Source: Corythucha ciliata (taxonomy: Eukaryota; Arthropoda; Insecta; Hemiptera; Tingidae). Taken from it: a DNA stretch of 64,000 nucleotides. Position 1 is the stretch's first letter, and every line of letters begins with the position of its first letter. The position numbers and the translations under genes are program-made. The stretch spans positions 34,329,253-34,393,252 of the forward strand of contig CM075939.1 of the NCBI GenBank assembly GCA_038030265.1, read 5' to 3'. Below the pieces are notes generated by a model that did not search any database, was not told where the DNA came from, and worked only from the letters and a program-made list of their open reading frames with translations. Positions 10,494 to 20,520 of the stretch are shown piece by piece.

Positions 10494-12479
10494 CTGGAAA
10501 AACGCAACAATATTAATAAATTTGAATGCATTTGAAAAGTACGTTGAAGAAAAACAGATAAAATTCCTGAAAGCAGTGCAAAACAGATAGTAGCTCGATT
10601 TTAAACGCAGACCATCGGTAGCATTCCATGGCTGGGTTCGGAACCCTGCATCCATCACGAACAGGCCAAATAAAGGCACGTAGCACAGACTTCGTGTGAT
10701 TTATGCATTGTTGCCGTACAAGAGTGAAGGAGGGGGAGGGGGCTCTTGATAACTACAGCCCTTCATCGAGAAATTTATACTGGGCAAATAGGTTCTTGGT
10801 GATATCAACCAACCAATTGTTTGAGCTTCCTTTATGAAAGGAGTAATTACAAACGGCTCCCCCTTCCCGCAGCTAGTGAGTTTAAATGAGTCATTACAGG
10901 ATAATTACACATCTTCCCGATACCTACATCAAAATTAAGCTAACGATGTACGTTACCAGGTCGTTTGCATAGCAAAAGCCCAGAGGGGAATTTCAAATTT
11001 TACCCTTTACAATCATTTTTGCCTCATTGGCACGAAGGGGCGGGCAGGGGAGAGTTAATTTAACTGCGGAGGCCGGCTGCACGAAAATCGAGTTACCCTG
11101 TTTGAATAATGAAAATATACATTCCAGAAGAAGACATAACCGTTTCATTTTTATATAAATCCCCTCTTCGCTTACAACTGAAATCTTAAATTAGGAACTC
11201 ATCAAAGCTACAATATTTACAGCATTCTTTGAGTCACCCTTGGCTTTAAATTTTCTTCTCTAGTAAATTAAAATTAACGATTTAGAATTTTTATCTTTAG
11301 ATTCAGATATTAAGAAGATCGTTGCGGTAGCTTAAGAATAGTGCGTGTGCTTCAACTACAAGACGATTTTTAAAAATTAGAAGCATACAAAAAGCCCCCC
11401 GTAAAGCCTTTTCCATGCAAATTTTGAATTAGCTTATCCCATTACCATTGTCTATCATTATAAGGTATTATAAAGCGAATGAACCAGTATATGCAGCTAT
11501 ATTAAAGCATTGTACTTGGACCTTAAAAGTGCTCAATTTTTTTTAAAATTAAAAAACGAAACAAAATGAAGTTGTGTCATTTGATTATTAAGTAACTACA
11601 GCTTTAGCACTGTCTACAGTTATAAAAATTCTTCGACCGGTCACCCCTACTTTTATCTGCATCTTAACAGAATTTTATAATACGAAACTCTGCGATATAA
11701 AACCTACAGTTCCAGTAAAATACAAAAATAAAATCATGCTGATATGCATTCTTTTGGGCGAGCGGGACCTGTTAAATTTTTACCTGTAGAACCGTCACAG
11801 CCTTCAGTATGTGACGAACACCCAGGAACTGAGTCACCTTAAGAGACAATAATAGGGGAAAAATAGTTTTTCTAGCAAACAACCAACATTTTCGTCTAAA
11901 GTACACATTGTGCGAAGAAAATAATGATCTGAGCATTGCCAGGGAGGAATCGTTTTTTTTGCTTACAGCCTTGTTAGTTTGAGAACAGAGAGAAGAATAT
12001 TCACTCACACCACGACTATAACGCCTACCCAGACTGTGGGGGACGTTTCAGTGGTCCTACAGAGCGGACGCGCCAATTCTATTGTTGGCTGCACTGGTGC
12101 AATTATGTTGCACGGTCCTTGGACACATAAAACGATCACAAGAAACGTTTTACGCCCATGTGTTGGGTCTAGAGCCAGAGCCTTGACTTTGAGGCGAGGG
12201 CAAACAACTTAAAAAACAAGGAGAAACGGCCAAAAATTAAGGTAATAATTTTTGAATGAAAAAAACCTAAAAAATGGAATGATTTCATATACTTCCTTTC
12301 AAATATCCTCAGACGTCTAGTAAGCCACATGTATCTTACGCTTACATGTACGTGTGTATCTGTGTGTGCTGTGTAGCTTATGTGTGTATCCAAAGTCACA
12401 AGCAATTTATTGCTAATTTATTGTAAATAAATACTTATCTACTTGCTTTCAAATAACATGAATTTAAAACCTTTGTCTT
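10494..12479. other. Intronic DNA, nothing recognised
   Basis: The first 2 kb of the 9.7-kb CASK intron (numerically lowest part). AT-rich, no repeat array and no recognisable ORF; small G-rich runs near 10730. I find no splice-flanked exon candidate. Confidence 0.5.
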
Positions 12480-12910
12480 TTTGAAACCCCTACTTGCGAA
12501 TTTCTATCCTTTAAAAAATTCGTTTTGGGGGTTGCTTCTCCAAATTGCCAAATTCGAGAGTTTGGTTCTTCCAGAAAACCAAATTTCGTTAGTTAGGCAC
12601 TTCATAAAGGCCAATTTCACAAATTTGGCGCCAAAAATCATTTGCATGCCTGTAGCTCTTTCAAGCCCCACTTTGGCTGATTTCCCTAAAATAAAAAATA
12701 ATTTCGCAAAAACCAAACTTCATGGATTTGGTTCTTTCATGAATACATTTCACGGTTTTGGCGCTTCAAAAAATATATTTCACGCCCTCGGCATCTTGAA
12801 ATCGCTAATTTCGCGGGTGTAGCTCCTTCAGAAAACCCTTTTCCAGATTTGGCTGTTATAAGAGACCAATCACGCTTCCGAACTTCAAATTTCCCTCCTT
12901 TGCCAACTTT
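12480..12910. repeat. Degenerate array, family 2, forward orientation
   Basis: Units of about 35 bp with the theme AAATTTCACGGTTTTGGC-GCTTC, TTCAGAAAACC recur. This is the reverse complement of the family at 26150-27500 (theme GAAATTTGGTTTTGAAAGAG followed by CCAAAACCCGC). ORFs on both strands (113 and 70 residues) arise from the repeated units and are not genes. Confidence 0.65.
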
Positions 12911-12967
12911 AAACCCCAACTCGGGCAATTTTGCTGCTTCTAAACAGTTCCACCACCTATACTTTGT

Positions 12968-13090
12968 CACCTATAGTCGTCCTACTTTCCCCGGACATGT
13001 CCTACTTTTTTTAAAGAGCGTTTGGGCTCAATTTTCAGGCGCCTGTTGGGCAGGCCAAAATTGTTGACCTATTTTTTGTCCTACTTTTCA
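12968..13090 (+). mobile_element. Transposon terminus-like sequence, GTCCTACTTTCCCCGGAC type
   Basis: Contains GTCGTCCTACTTTCCCCGGA followed by a second GTCCTACTTTTT and a region GGCCAAAATTGTTGACC. The same order of motifs, reverse complemented, occurs at about 27985-28092, where the outer end is CAGGGTGACCAGACGTCC. Interpreted as ends of the same DNA-transposon family. No target duplication identified. Confidence 0.45.
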
Positions 13091-13284
13091 GTTAATCTTT
13101 AAAAAAAACTCTGCGGGGCTTAGCTGCAAATATTTCCATCCCATAGTCAGCGTTTCACCTCCACGGGGGTTCTACATCAACCCAGGCGAGCCGAATCTTC
13201 TACTAATGCCAGCCTTGTAGACATTTGGCGCCCCCCTCTTCCACTTCACACCCACCGCCGACTAAACCCATAAGAACCAAATCT

Positions 13285-13775
13285 TCTTGATTTTAGCCCG
13301 CGAATTAGCGTTTTTCCTCATTTCAGCCGCTAATTACCGAATTTATACATTTGCAGTTTCCCCAATTTTCACCGAAATCAGCGGTTTTCCTGAATCGTAC
13401 ACACGCGAATCAGCGCTCTTTACTCATGAGCATTTCATTTTTCATTTTCGACCACGAAGTTGCCTAGGGGAAACCACGAATTGGCGTTTCATTCATTTTA
13501 ACCGTGATTTAGCGCTTTTTCCACACTTCAGCGCTTCAGCTCAATTTCATCAGGTAATTAGCGATTTTCTTACTTGTTAATTTGTGTTTTTCCTGATTTT
13601 AGCCGTTGTAACGAACAATTTTTGACTTAATTTTACACACTTTGTCTTAATTTTAGCCGCGGATTCGTGATTTTTTTCACTCTTAGCTATGAACTGGAAT
13701 TTGTTCTCATTTGAGCTCTCCAAGCCGCGAATTAGTGTTTTCGTAATTTTAGCAGCGAATTAGCGCTAAAATTAT
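13285..13775. repeat. Family 1 array, forward orientation, interrupted by a LINE
   Basis: Units such as GCGAATTAGCGTTTTTCC. The array breaks at about 13780, where LINE coding sequence starts, and resumes in the same orientation at about 18115. The LINE therefore inserted into an existing array. About 90 bp upstream (13189-13225) is a diverged copy of the CAGTGCCGGC-type terminus (GCCAGCCTTGTAGACATTTG). Confidence 0.7.
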
Positions 13776-13789
13776 TGATTGTGTCGGAT

Positions 13790-14807
13790 TGACTTCCTCA
13801 CGGAGCACGGGGTCTTGATCCCCTATCGGACGCGTCCCTCGAGTGGCGCCTCGCCTCAGCGTGGACGGCGCGACCCACCCAGGCTGAGAGGTGGTTCGGA
13901 ATAAAATACGGACTCGTGGACCAATCAAGGGTAAGGAGGCGTCCTGAGACCGGGACGAAAGATGGTGTGGCCTACCAGAACCTCAGCAGATTGTTGCGAC
14001 CTCGGCGTACTTCCCTGGAGATAGCGATCAGGGCCCGCCACCGAGGGAGGTGATCAACCTGATCGACGCCTGCAGGCGCAATGGCGAACAACTGCTTATC
14101 GGTGCGGATGCTAACGCCCATCACTTGGCATGGGGCAGCACCAACACAAACTCTAGAGGTGAGTCCTTAATTATTTGAGTACCTGGCAACTAGTGATTTA
14201 TCCGTGTTGTACAGGGGCAATAAGCCCACCTTTGTAACATCAAGTAGGAGGGAGGTCCTCGACCTCACCCTCACTACTTCCTTACTGGCCGGTAGGGTCA
14301 GGAACTGGAGTGTGTCCGAGGCGCCATCGTTCTCGGACCACAGGTATGTCATCGTGGTGATCAGGGGGGTGGAGAGGATTCGCGAGACATACTACAACCC
14401 TCGTAAGACGGATTGGGGCGGTTTCGGAGATCAAGTAAATGGTAGGCTTAGCTTCGGGGGCGGGCTGGACCTACGAGATGGTGATGATATTGAGAGAGCA
14501 GCACAGGAGTTGCAGGAGGTGCTGGTAACCTCGTATCAAGCAAATACTCCCTTGAGCTTGCGCTCATCGACCAGGAATGTTCCCTGGTGGAATGAGGAGC
14601 TCGAGGGGTTGAGAAAAGCATCGCGGAGGCTATTTAATCGAGCAGTCCACGACGGGCAGTGGGAGGCCTATAGAGCCAAGCTGGCGGAGTATCGGCGGGG
14701 GCTGAGGAGTTCGAAGAGGGCGTCATGGAGGGGATTCTGTCAGGAGGCTGAAAATGCCTCCTCGGTGGCTCGCCTTCAGCGCCTTCTCTCCAAGGACCCG
14801 CTGAATC
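13790..14807 (+). pseudogene. LINE endonuclease domain, C-terminal part, and linker
   Basis: The frame at 14101 reads GADANAHHLAWGS, an EN catalytic-core motif. After a frameshift near 14175 the frame from 14204 reads YRGNKPTFV, then PSFSDHRYV, the SDH motif near the end of EN. The linker follows (VPWWNEELEGLRKASRRLFN), ending KDPLN, where the Mutator-like element is inserted. The longest open stretch is 257 codons. The N-terminal EN residues are absent, so it is a dead copy. Confidence 0.8.
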
Positions 14808-15699
14808 GGGTGACTACGCGAAGCTCCCGGTCTGAAGTGAAAGTAATTTGCAATGTACTCGATGCTCCCCGGCAAGTTCTATCAGGCATACGCGATGATC
14901 CCCGTCAACTCTCTTCCCCTTCCAAGGCGTTTCAAGCCTTATCAGTGATTCGGACGGACTGGCTTTCACTGATCTAGTAATTACCTTGATCAGAGCGCGA
15001 TAGCATACTATTTGTATCAACAACACAATGGATCCGGCCACGTTTGTAGCAACCGGTACTCGCCGCGATCGCGATGTGCTATTGGTGGACGGTTTTAAAT
15101 TTTATTACCAAAAACCGTTGGCAAATAAAATGAGTAGGTGGGTGTGTAGTGTGAGGAAGAGTAAATGCGCCGTAAAAACAATAGGAAGGCAGATTGTGGA
15201 TGTAGTCGGTAGTCACGACCACGACCATTCCCCAGCTGTAGAAAGCGACGTGGAGAAAAGGGTGCTCCAAAATAATGTGAAACGGAAGGCTTTGCAAGAC
15301 ATCTCGTCCCGACCGTCAAAGGTTAGTTCAGTTAGTTATTTTTTCTCAATTTTTCTCAGTTTACGCTGGCCTTCTTTAAATCTTTTGTAGATGTTCAAAG
15401 TGCGCCTAATTCAAAGAAAGATAGAAAGAAGACTGCATGAACGTGATTGTTTCGTACTTTTTTTGCAGGTAGTTAGAGCCGCAATTAGAGCTGCGTTGGT
15501 CCTTTGGTTTACCTATGGTCAACCCCACTGAAGTCCCGGCTAATATACGATAATTTATTCATGCATTCTTTGTTCACAAAGCTTCCTTATCATTGGTGAC
15601 GGGGAGCTCCGCGTACATGGCGAGAAAGGAAGCGGGGAGCTTCACGTATATGGAGAGAAAGGAAGCGGGGAGTCTATGGGGAGCTTCGCGTATGCGCCC
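14808..15699. mobile_element. Mutator-like (Phantom-type) DNA transposon fragment inserted in the LINE
   Basis: The sequence GCTGAATC flanks the segment on both sides (14800-14807 and 15700-15707; identity extends to 11 bp as CCCGCTGAATC). Removing 14808-15699 restores the LINE reading (KDPLNPVGTL). The ends are inverted repeats with shared core ACGCGAAGCTCCC, starting GGG at both ends. Near the right end the terminal motif is repeated about three times (GGGGAGCTCCGCGTACATGG and variants). An 8-9-bp duplication together with a FLYWCH zinc-finger exon points to the Mutator superfamily, whose insect Phantom branch carries FLYWCH domains; hAT is the alternative. No transposase core is present. 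Confidence 0.7.
15028..15321 (+). CDS. FLYWCH zinc-finger exon inside the Mutator-like element
   Basis: There are 98 codons from ATG to a canonical donor (AAG then GTTAGT). Residues 16-30 read DVLLVDGFKFYYQKP, followed by RWVCSVRKSKCAVKT and VVGSHDHDH. Trp38, Cys40, Cys47 and His63/His65 fit the FLYWCH zinc finger, a DNA-binding fold found in Mutator-like transposases and in host proteins such as Drosophila mod(mdg4). The following Lys/Arg-rich stretch ends RPSK. Downstream exons encoding a DDE transposase are missing, so it is probably a leftover first exon. The frame is intact with no stop, which suggests youth or constraint. The alternative is a captured host exon. Confidence 0.7.
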
Positions 15700-17165
15700 G
15701 CTGAATCCCGTTGGCACACTGATGAAAGTTGGCGACCCTGATGGGGGTGCACTTTCTGGGGGCCGTGGGGGTGGTGTCGTCCATTCCGCCCTTGGAACCC
15801 TCACGAAGGAGAGCGACAAGAGTGGACTGGCATGTGGCTAGGGAGGTGGTCACAATGGGAAGGGTACAATGGGCCATTGGCTCGTTTTTCCCCTTCAAAG
15901 CTTCTGGACCGGACGGCATAATCCCCAAACACCTGCAGGAGGGGGGGCCGGAGGTTGCCAGACGACTGTGTTGCATCTTCAGGGCTTGCCTGGCAATGGG
16001 CAGAATCCCGGAGGTGTGGCGGAGAGCACGGGTTTTTATTATTCCTAAGCCGGGGCGCCCGTCATATGCACTGGCTAAGGCGTGTCGACCCATATGTATC
16101 ACCTTTCGTTTTGAAGACGTTGGAAAAACTGGTGGATAGGCATATCTAGGAAAGCTGCCTCCCACCAAGGCCACTACACCAAGGTCAATTTGCCTACCAG
16201 CAGGGTAAGTCCTGCGAAACGGCACTACACCAGCTGGTTGCTAGGCTGGAGGATACTCTAGAGCACAAGGAACTAGCGGTGGGAATCTTCCTGGACATAG
16301 AGGGTGCCTTTGACAAGACCTCTATATCCTCGGTTATTGAAGCTGCAGGACGGCATGGCATCTGCGACACCATTGGTAGGTGGTTGAGGGTGCTGCTTGA
16401 AAGCAGAACAGTTACCGCCACGCTCCTTGGGGAATCCCTGGAGGTGGCTGTAAAAAAGGGGTGCCCACAGGGGGGGGGGGGTTGTCACCCCGAAAGTGGG
16501 GCATGGTGGCCAATTCCTTATTGGTGCGGTAGACTGATAACGGGTTCTGTGTCCAGGGATACGCAGACGACATTGTCGTCGTCATTAGAGGGCGACATGT
16601 CGGGATGGTGTCGGACTTGACTCAATCAGCATTGAGTATAGTGAAGGACTGGTGTGGGAAGGAAGGGCTGAATGTAAACCCTGACAAGACCAACCTGGTG
16701 GCCCTCACTAGAAAGAGGAATTTGGGGGACTTTAAAGAACCCCGGTTCTACGATCCCAGGATATCTCTTCGGAGGGAAGTGAAGTATCTGGGTGTAACCC
16801 TGGACTCCAAGCTCACCTGGAACAAGCACCTGGGCGGAGTTGCCAACAGGGGTAAAATGCTGCTTATGAGGACGAAAAATGCCTGCGGCAAAACGTGGGG
16901 ACTGAGGCCACATATGGTCCTATGGCTATATACGGCGATAGTCAGACCCACCTGACATATTGCGCCGTGGTCTGGTGGCACAAAGCGGAACAAGTGGGGG
17001 CCAAAAATACCCTCACTAGTGTTCAGAGACTGGCGTGCCTGAGGGTCACTGGGGCTATGCACTCCACTCCTACTGCAGCGATGGAGATACTGACGGGACT
17101 CCCTCCCGTCGATATCTTCATCAAAGGGGCGGCGGCGGCAATGTCGGCCCTAAGGCATAAATGGG
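15700..17165 (+). pseudogene. LINE reverse transcriptase domain, frameshifted
   Basis: Readable motifs in order are FKASGPDGIIPKHLQ (about 15890), KTLEKLVDRHI (about 16110, a different frame), FLDIEGAFDKT (motif A, about 16285), GCPQGG (motif B, about 16458), YADD (motif C, 16560-16571) and GLNVNPDKTNL (motif D, about 16666), then the thumb region ending in LPPVDIFIKGAAAAMSALR. The catalytic aspartates are still encoded. The break between motifs A/B and C coincides with a 12-nt G-run at 16470-16481, suggesting homopolymer expansion caused that frameshift. Confidence 0.85.
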
Positions 17166-18008
17166 GTGGTTGATGGAGGGGTGGGGGGCCTTAATTCCAG
17201 GAGGACCCACACTGGGATCCTGGACACGGTTCGGGACCCAGTGCTGGGCATGATGCCGCACATCATGCCCAGAACCCTCGGTGAACGCTGTCCCTTTTCC
17301 GTTCGCCTTGTGTACGGGAAGGGGCAGGCGGTGAAAAGAAATCACAAGGAGAGGTTGTGGTTTACAGACGGCTCTAAAACGAATAACGGGACTGGCGTGG
17401 GGGTGTACGGGGTGGAACCCGAATGGAGGCTGTATACACCTCTGGGGGTACACACCTCGGTCTTCCAAGCCGAAGTCTACGCAATCAAGGCCTGTGCTGC
17501 TGAGAATATACGTAGGGACGAGCAAAATGCCCATATACGTATTCTTACGGATAGCCAGGCTGCCATTAAAGCACTAACGGCTCCGATATTGAGCTCCGGG
17601 CTTGTATGGGACTGCCGCCAAAGCCCACACACTGGCCCAGGACCATCGACCTTCAGGATGGCGATAGCCAAGTGGGTTAATGCCCAGGCGGCTATACGCT
17701 GGCTGAGAGTAAGCGCATGGTCGAAGGACCGTGCAGGAGGCTTACGAGCAAACTGCTCTGACTTAGCCGGAGAGACCTTAGAACGGTTATAGGCCTTATC
17801 ACAGGATTCTGCCAGCTCCGTTATCTCACATAAGCCGCATTGGGGTAACCACGGAGTCCCCGATGTGCAGATCGTGTTCGAATGTGAGGCGCTCGCGGGC
17901 CGCCGGCTCAGCATCTTCGGGGCCGACCTACTCGAGGGTGCTCCGACCGGCGAAACTCTAGCCGAGGAACTCCTAAACCTTTTCAGAGGGAAGGGGATCC
18001 TGGACTAG
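17166..18008 (+). pseudogene. LINE ribonuclease H domain and C terminus
   Basis: The open frame 17166-17792 contains LWFTDGSKTNNGTGVGVYG, VFQAEVYAIKACA and RILTDSQAAIKAL, which carry the Asp-Glu-Asp catalytic set of RNase H1-type domains. After a break, the C-terminal tail reads VFECEALAGRRLSIFG and ends NLFRGKGILD at the stop 18006-18008. RNase H in LINEs degrades the RNA strand during target-primed synthesis. The zinc-knuckle-like part expected before FECEALA is damaged. Confidence 0.8.
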
Positions 18009-18114
18009 ATCCACAGACCCAGGGGGGGGGGGGCAAAATAATTCACCAAGGATTCCGTGTCGGGGGGGGGGGGGCAACTTTCCTACCCTTGGGTGTTGTT
18101 TTAAAAAAAAAAAG

Positions 18115-18340
18115 TGTATCTGCGAACTACTGCATTATTTTTCAACTTCATCCACGAATTTAGCTGTTTTCCTCACAATTTTAGGCGCGAAGTATCGTTT
18201 AACCTGAGAGATGAATCAGCCATTTTCATCCTCAAGTTCAGCCCCGATTTTAGCGTTTTTCTCAATTTAGGTTCAGAAAGTTAAATCTAGAAACCTAAAA
18301 TTAGCGCTTTTTCATAATTTTGGCCACGAATATTACCACT
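18115..18340. repeat. Family 1 array resumes after the LINE
   Basis: Units such as TTTTCCTCACAATTTTAGGC in the same orientation as 13285-13775. It marks the right-hand side of the array that received the LINE insertion. Confidence 0.65.
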
Positions 18341-20196
18341 TCGGTCACAACAATCAAGAAACACCCGCTGAGAGGACATCCATTATTTATTGTTATTATT
18401 TCTAGGCCAGTGAACATGCACTGCAAGTAACACCGAATTCTCATCATAATCGGATGGGTATTTAGGAGTTTCGATCGATGTAATGGATTCGTTAGAAGCG
18501 CAGTCACGCAGCGACACTTATAGAGAGACTCGGTAGCTCAGCGGTCGCCTCACGGGAGTCAGTAGCAGCTTTATTCCGAGCCATTACAGGACATTAATGA
18601 ATCATTAACGCACATCCTGCAATACCTGCACGGGATTCGTGTAAAAGAATATCAACACCCCCCCCCCTCTCATGATCCTTTGTTGTAGAAATGAGCCGAT
18701 TCCAATAATTTACCATCTTATGACTGCCTGCGACTTGAGGGAACACCTCGAAACTTTTCACCAGGCGAAATATTCCGAACACAATTAGGCTACAACAGGT
18801 CTATTGGTGGAAGATAGAGAGAAAAAAACGCGACGCACTCCGTTACACCGCCATTGAAATCAGAAATCCTGTGATAGGTACAGCTGAAGATTGAGACTTT
18901 TTTGTATGCAGGATGCAGGAGAGAAGATATTAAAAAGTTGGAAGAGACAGAAACCGCTTTGCACACAAGTGCTCCAAGGTAATTCAGATCAGATCAAAAG
19001 GGTGGATAAATCTGTCTCCCCTTTCAACCCTTTTCACTAATTATTGGATTATAAGCCGTCAAGCTTGCATTAAAAAATAATTTGCGATCCAGTGTAGTTT
19101 GCATCCCATAATCGAGAAGCACACTTAGAACTTAAGTGGGGGGGGGGGGGATATCCAATATCCCCAACCCTCTTCAACACGTTTTTTTATATTTTTTTTT
19201 CTTTATCTCTCTCTTCTCACTTTCGACGTCGTGACCTAAACTATTAGGGCCACCCTGCCACCGCCCTCAAGATTGCCAGGGAATTTTCGATAGTGGCCAG
19301 AAGATCCTTCTCTCATTGTTCTGTTCCACCGCCAACGTCGTTGTTTATAGCCTATACAATCAGACAATGGGGTTAAGTTTACACGCTTTACTCTCCCTAA
19401 ACCGTTTGTATAGTTTCAGAAACTTGATAGAATGCAAAAGGATGTCAACTTGATTGCGTCTTCGAATACGTCTGAAGTTTTAAAGAATATCCAATAATAG
19501 GTCCTTGAGCCCGCTTAAATAAGAAAGTCGTGCCAGCATTAAGAGCTGATTGAATGAATCTGTAATTTATTCGAAAAGTAAAGAAACCCCAAAGTGGGGG
19601 TATTTCTCATTCTTTCTGATTAATAAGTGCACTTTGTGAATGAAATATGACTCGTTCAATCCAATTCACTTACATAAAAATCCAGCCAAAGCGAGCTTGG
19701 CTTCCCTGCCAATTTGTCAAGAGCAGTCAAGCGAAATAAATTACGTTCGTTCCCTCTACTTACCCTACCTCAAAAAATGGAATACAACCAGAGTGACTCT
19801 CAGTTAACCCGAAAAAATCTCATAATCAGTGGGAGAGGAACAGAGCAGGGTAGTATACAATTTGTGATTGAACCGCACAAATTCTTGATTTTAATGCTCC
19901 TCTCCCTTCGAATAGAATGTAAAACGAGAAAAGGGGGCAGAGGTTTAAATGGAAAGGCCGTGTTTTAAAAAGCTCAAGTGCTCGATCCATACGAGAAATG
20001 CCGTTTGAAGAGTGGGGGATTTGAGCGAGTGTTGGCTCAGAAGGGAAATCCCTTGAGCGCAATTAAATGAGCTACTTTCTGGATTCTTCCTAGGGAGTTT
20101 TGTTGAATATACAATAGCTTTTCAAGAGAAGTGGAGAGACCTTAGTGTCTGAAGTCATTTATATCTAAACACCGTAAAAAACAACAGTGAAATTAC
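18341..20196. other. Intronic DNA with one tRNA A-box-like match
   Basis: Mostly unremarkable AT-rich intron with C- and G-runs (18658-18667, 19138-19150). TAGCTCAGCGG at 18534-18544 matches a tRNA A-box, but no matching B-box follows, so a truncated SINE head is possible but unproven. No supported exon. Confidence 0.4.
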
Positions 20197-20335
20197 CTTG
20201 TTCTTGTTTACTTTTTTCTAACGCTACGCAGGCTGTCCGCCACTCTTGGAGTTCCGGCGAAGGGATCAGACCAGCTGAGCCGCCCGCGTTATCCTTTCGC
20301 GCTTGCCACCAATTGTGGTCATCTTTACTAATTAT
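20197..20335 (-). CDS. CASK: CASK exon: SH3 domain, second half, start of HOOK
   Basis: This exon is 46 codons plus one base. It reads [20 protein letters not shown], then [12 protein letters not shown], the MAGUK-type SH3 core with the conserved WW pair and the [10 protein letters not shown] segment. It ends in an alpha-helical stretch ([10 protein letters not shown]) that begins the HOOK region between SH3 and the guanylate-kinase-like domain. The acceptor is CTTCTCCAG and the donor is CAAG then GTAATT. The split codon G/TT (Val) is completed in the next exon, 9.7 kb away. Confidence 0.96.
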
Positions 20336-20421
20336 CTGGAGAAGCGAAAGATACAAAAATGAACATTAAATAAGACGCTTCATGCGTCAAGGGTGAAAAT
20401 AAACAAGACACGAGTTTTAAC

Positions 20422-20520
20422 CTGTAAAATATCGCCAGTTTTGAACGCGATGCCGGCTTGAGCACATGGGATGAGATCATCTTCTAAGGGGTCGTAGTCG
20501 AACTGCGCTCGCACGAAAAT
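20422..20520 (-). CDS. CASK: CASK exon: SH3 domain, first half
   Basis: This exon is 33 codons, phase 0 to 0. It starts [20 protein letters not shown] and ends [11 protein letters not shown]. The FDYDP segment is the ALYDY-like start of SH3, and the [11 protein letters not shown] segment is the strand before the distal loop. It joins the preceding exon as PPPCE-IFVRA, matching the arrangement I recall from insects. Acceptor TTTCAACAG; donor CAG then GTTAAAAC, a non-optimal donor. Confidence 0.96.

Larger units (their letters stand above)
13780..18110 (+). mobile_element. 5'-truncated, decayed non-LTR retrotransposon (LINE) with RNase H
   Basis: A LINE ORF2 remnant in domain order: apurinic-like endonuclease (EN), reverse transcriptase (RT) and ribonuclease H (RH), ending with a stop at 18006-18008 and a 3' region with G-runs and an A-run near 18103. 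The EN start is missing. An RH domain downstream of RT is found in the I, LOA and R1-related insect clades; I cannot place it more precisely. Several frameshifts make it a pseudogene, and an 892-bp DNA transposon interrupts it between EN and RT. It lies in a CASK intron, opposite in strand to CASK. Confidence 0.85.

Noticed and set aside
18534..18580. tRNA gene or SINE starting TAGCTCAGCGG
   Set aside because: A-box match only; the expected B-box is absent.
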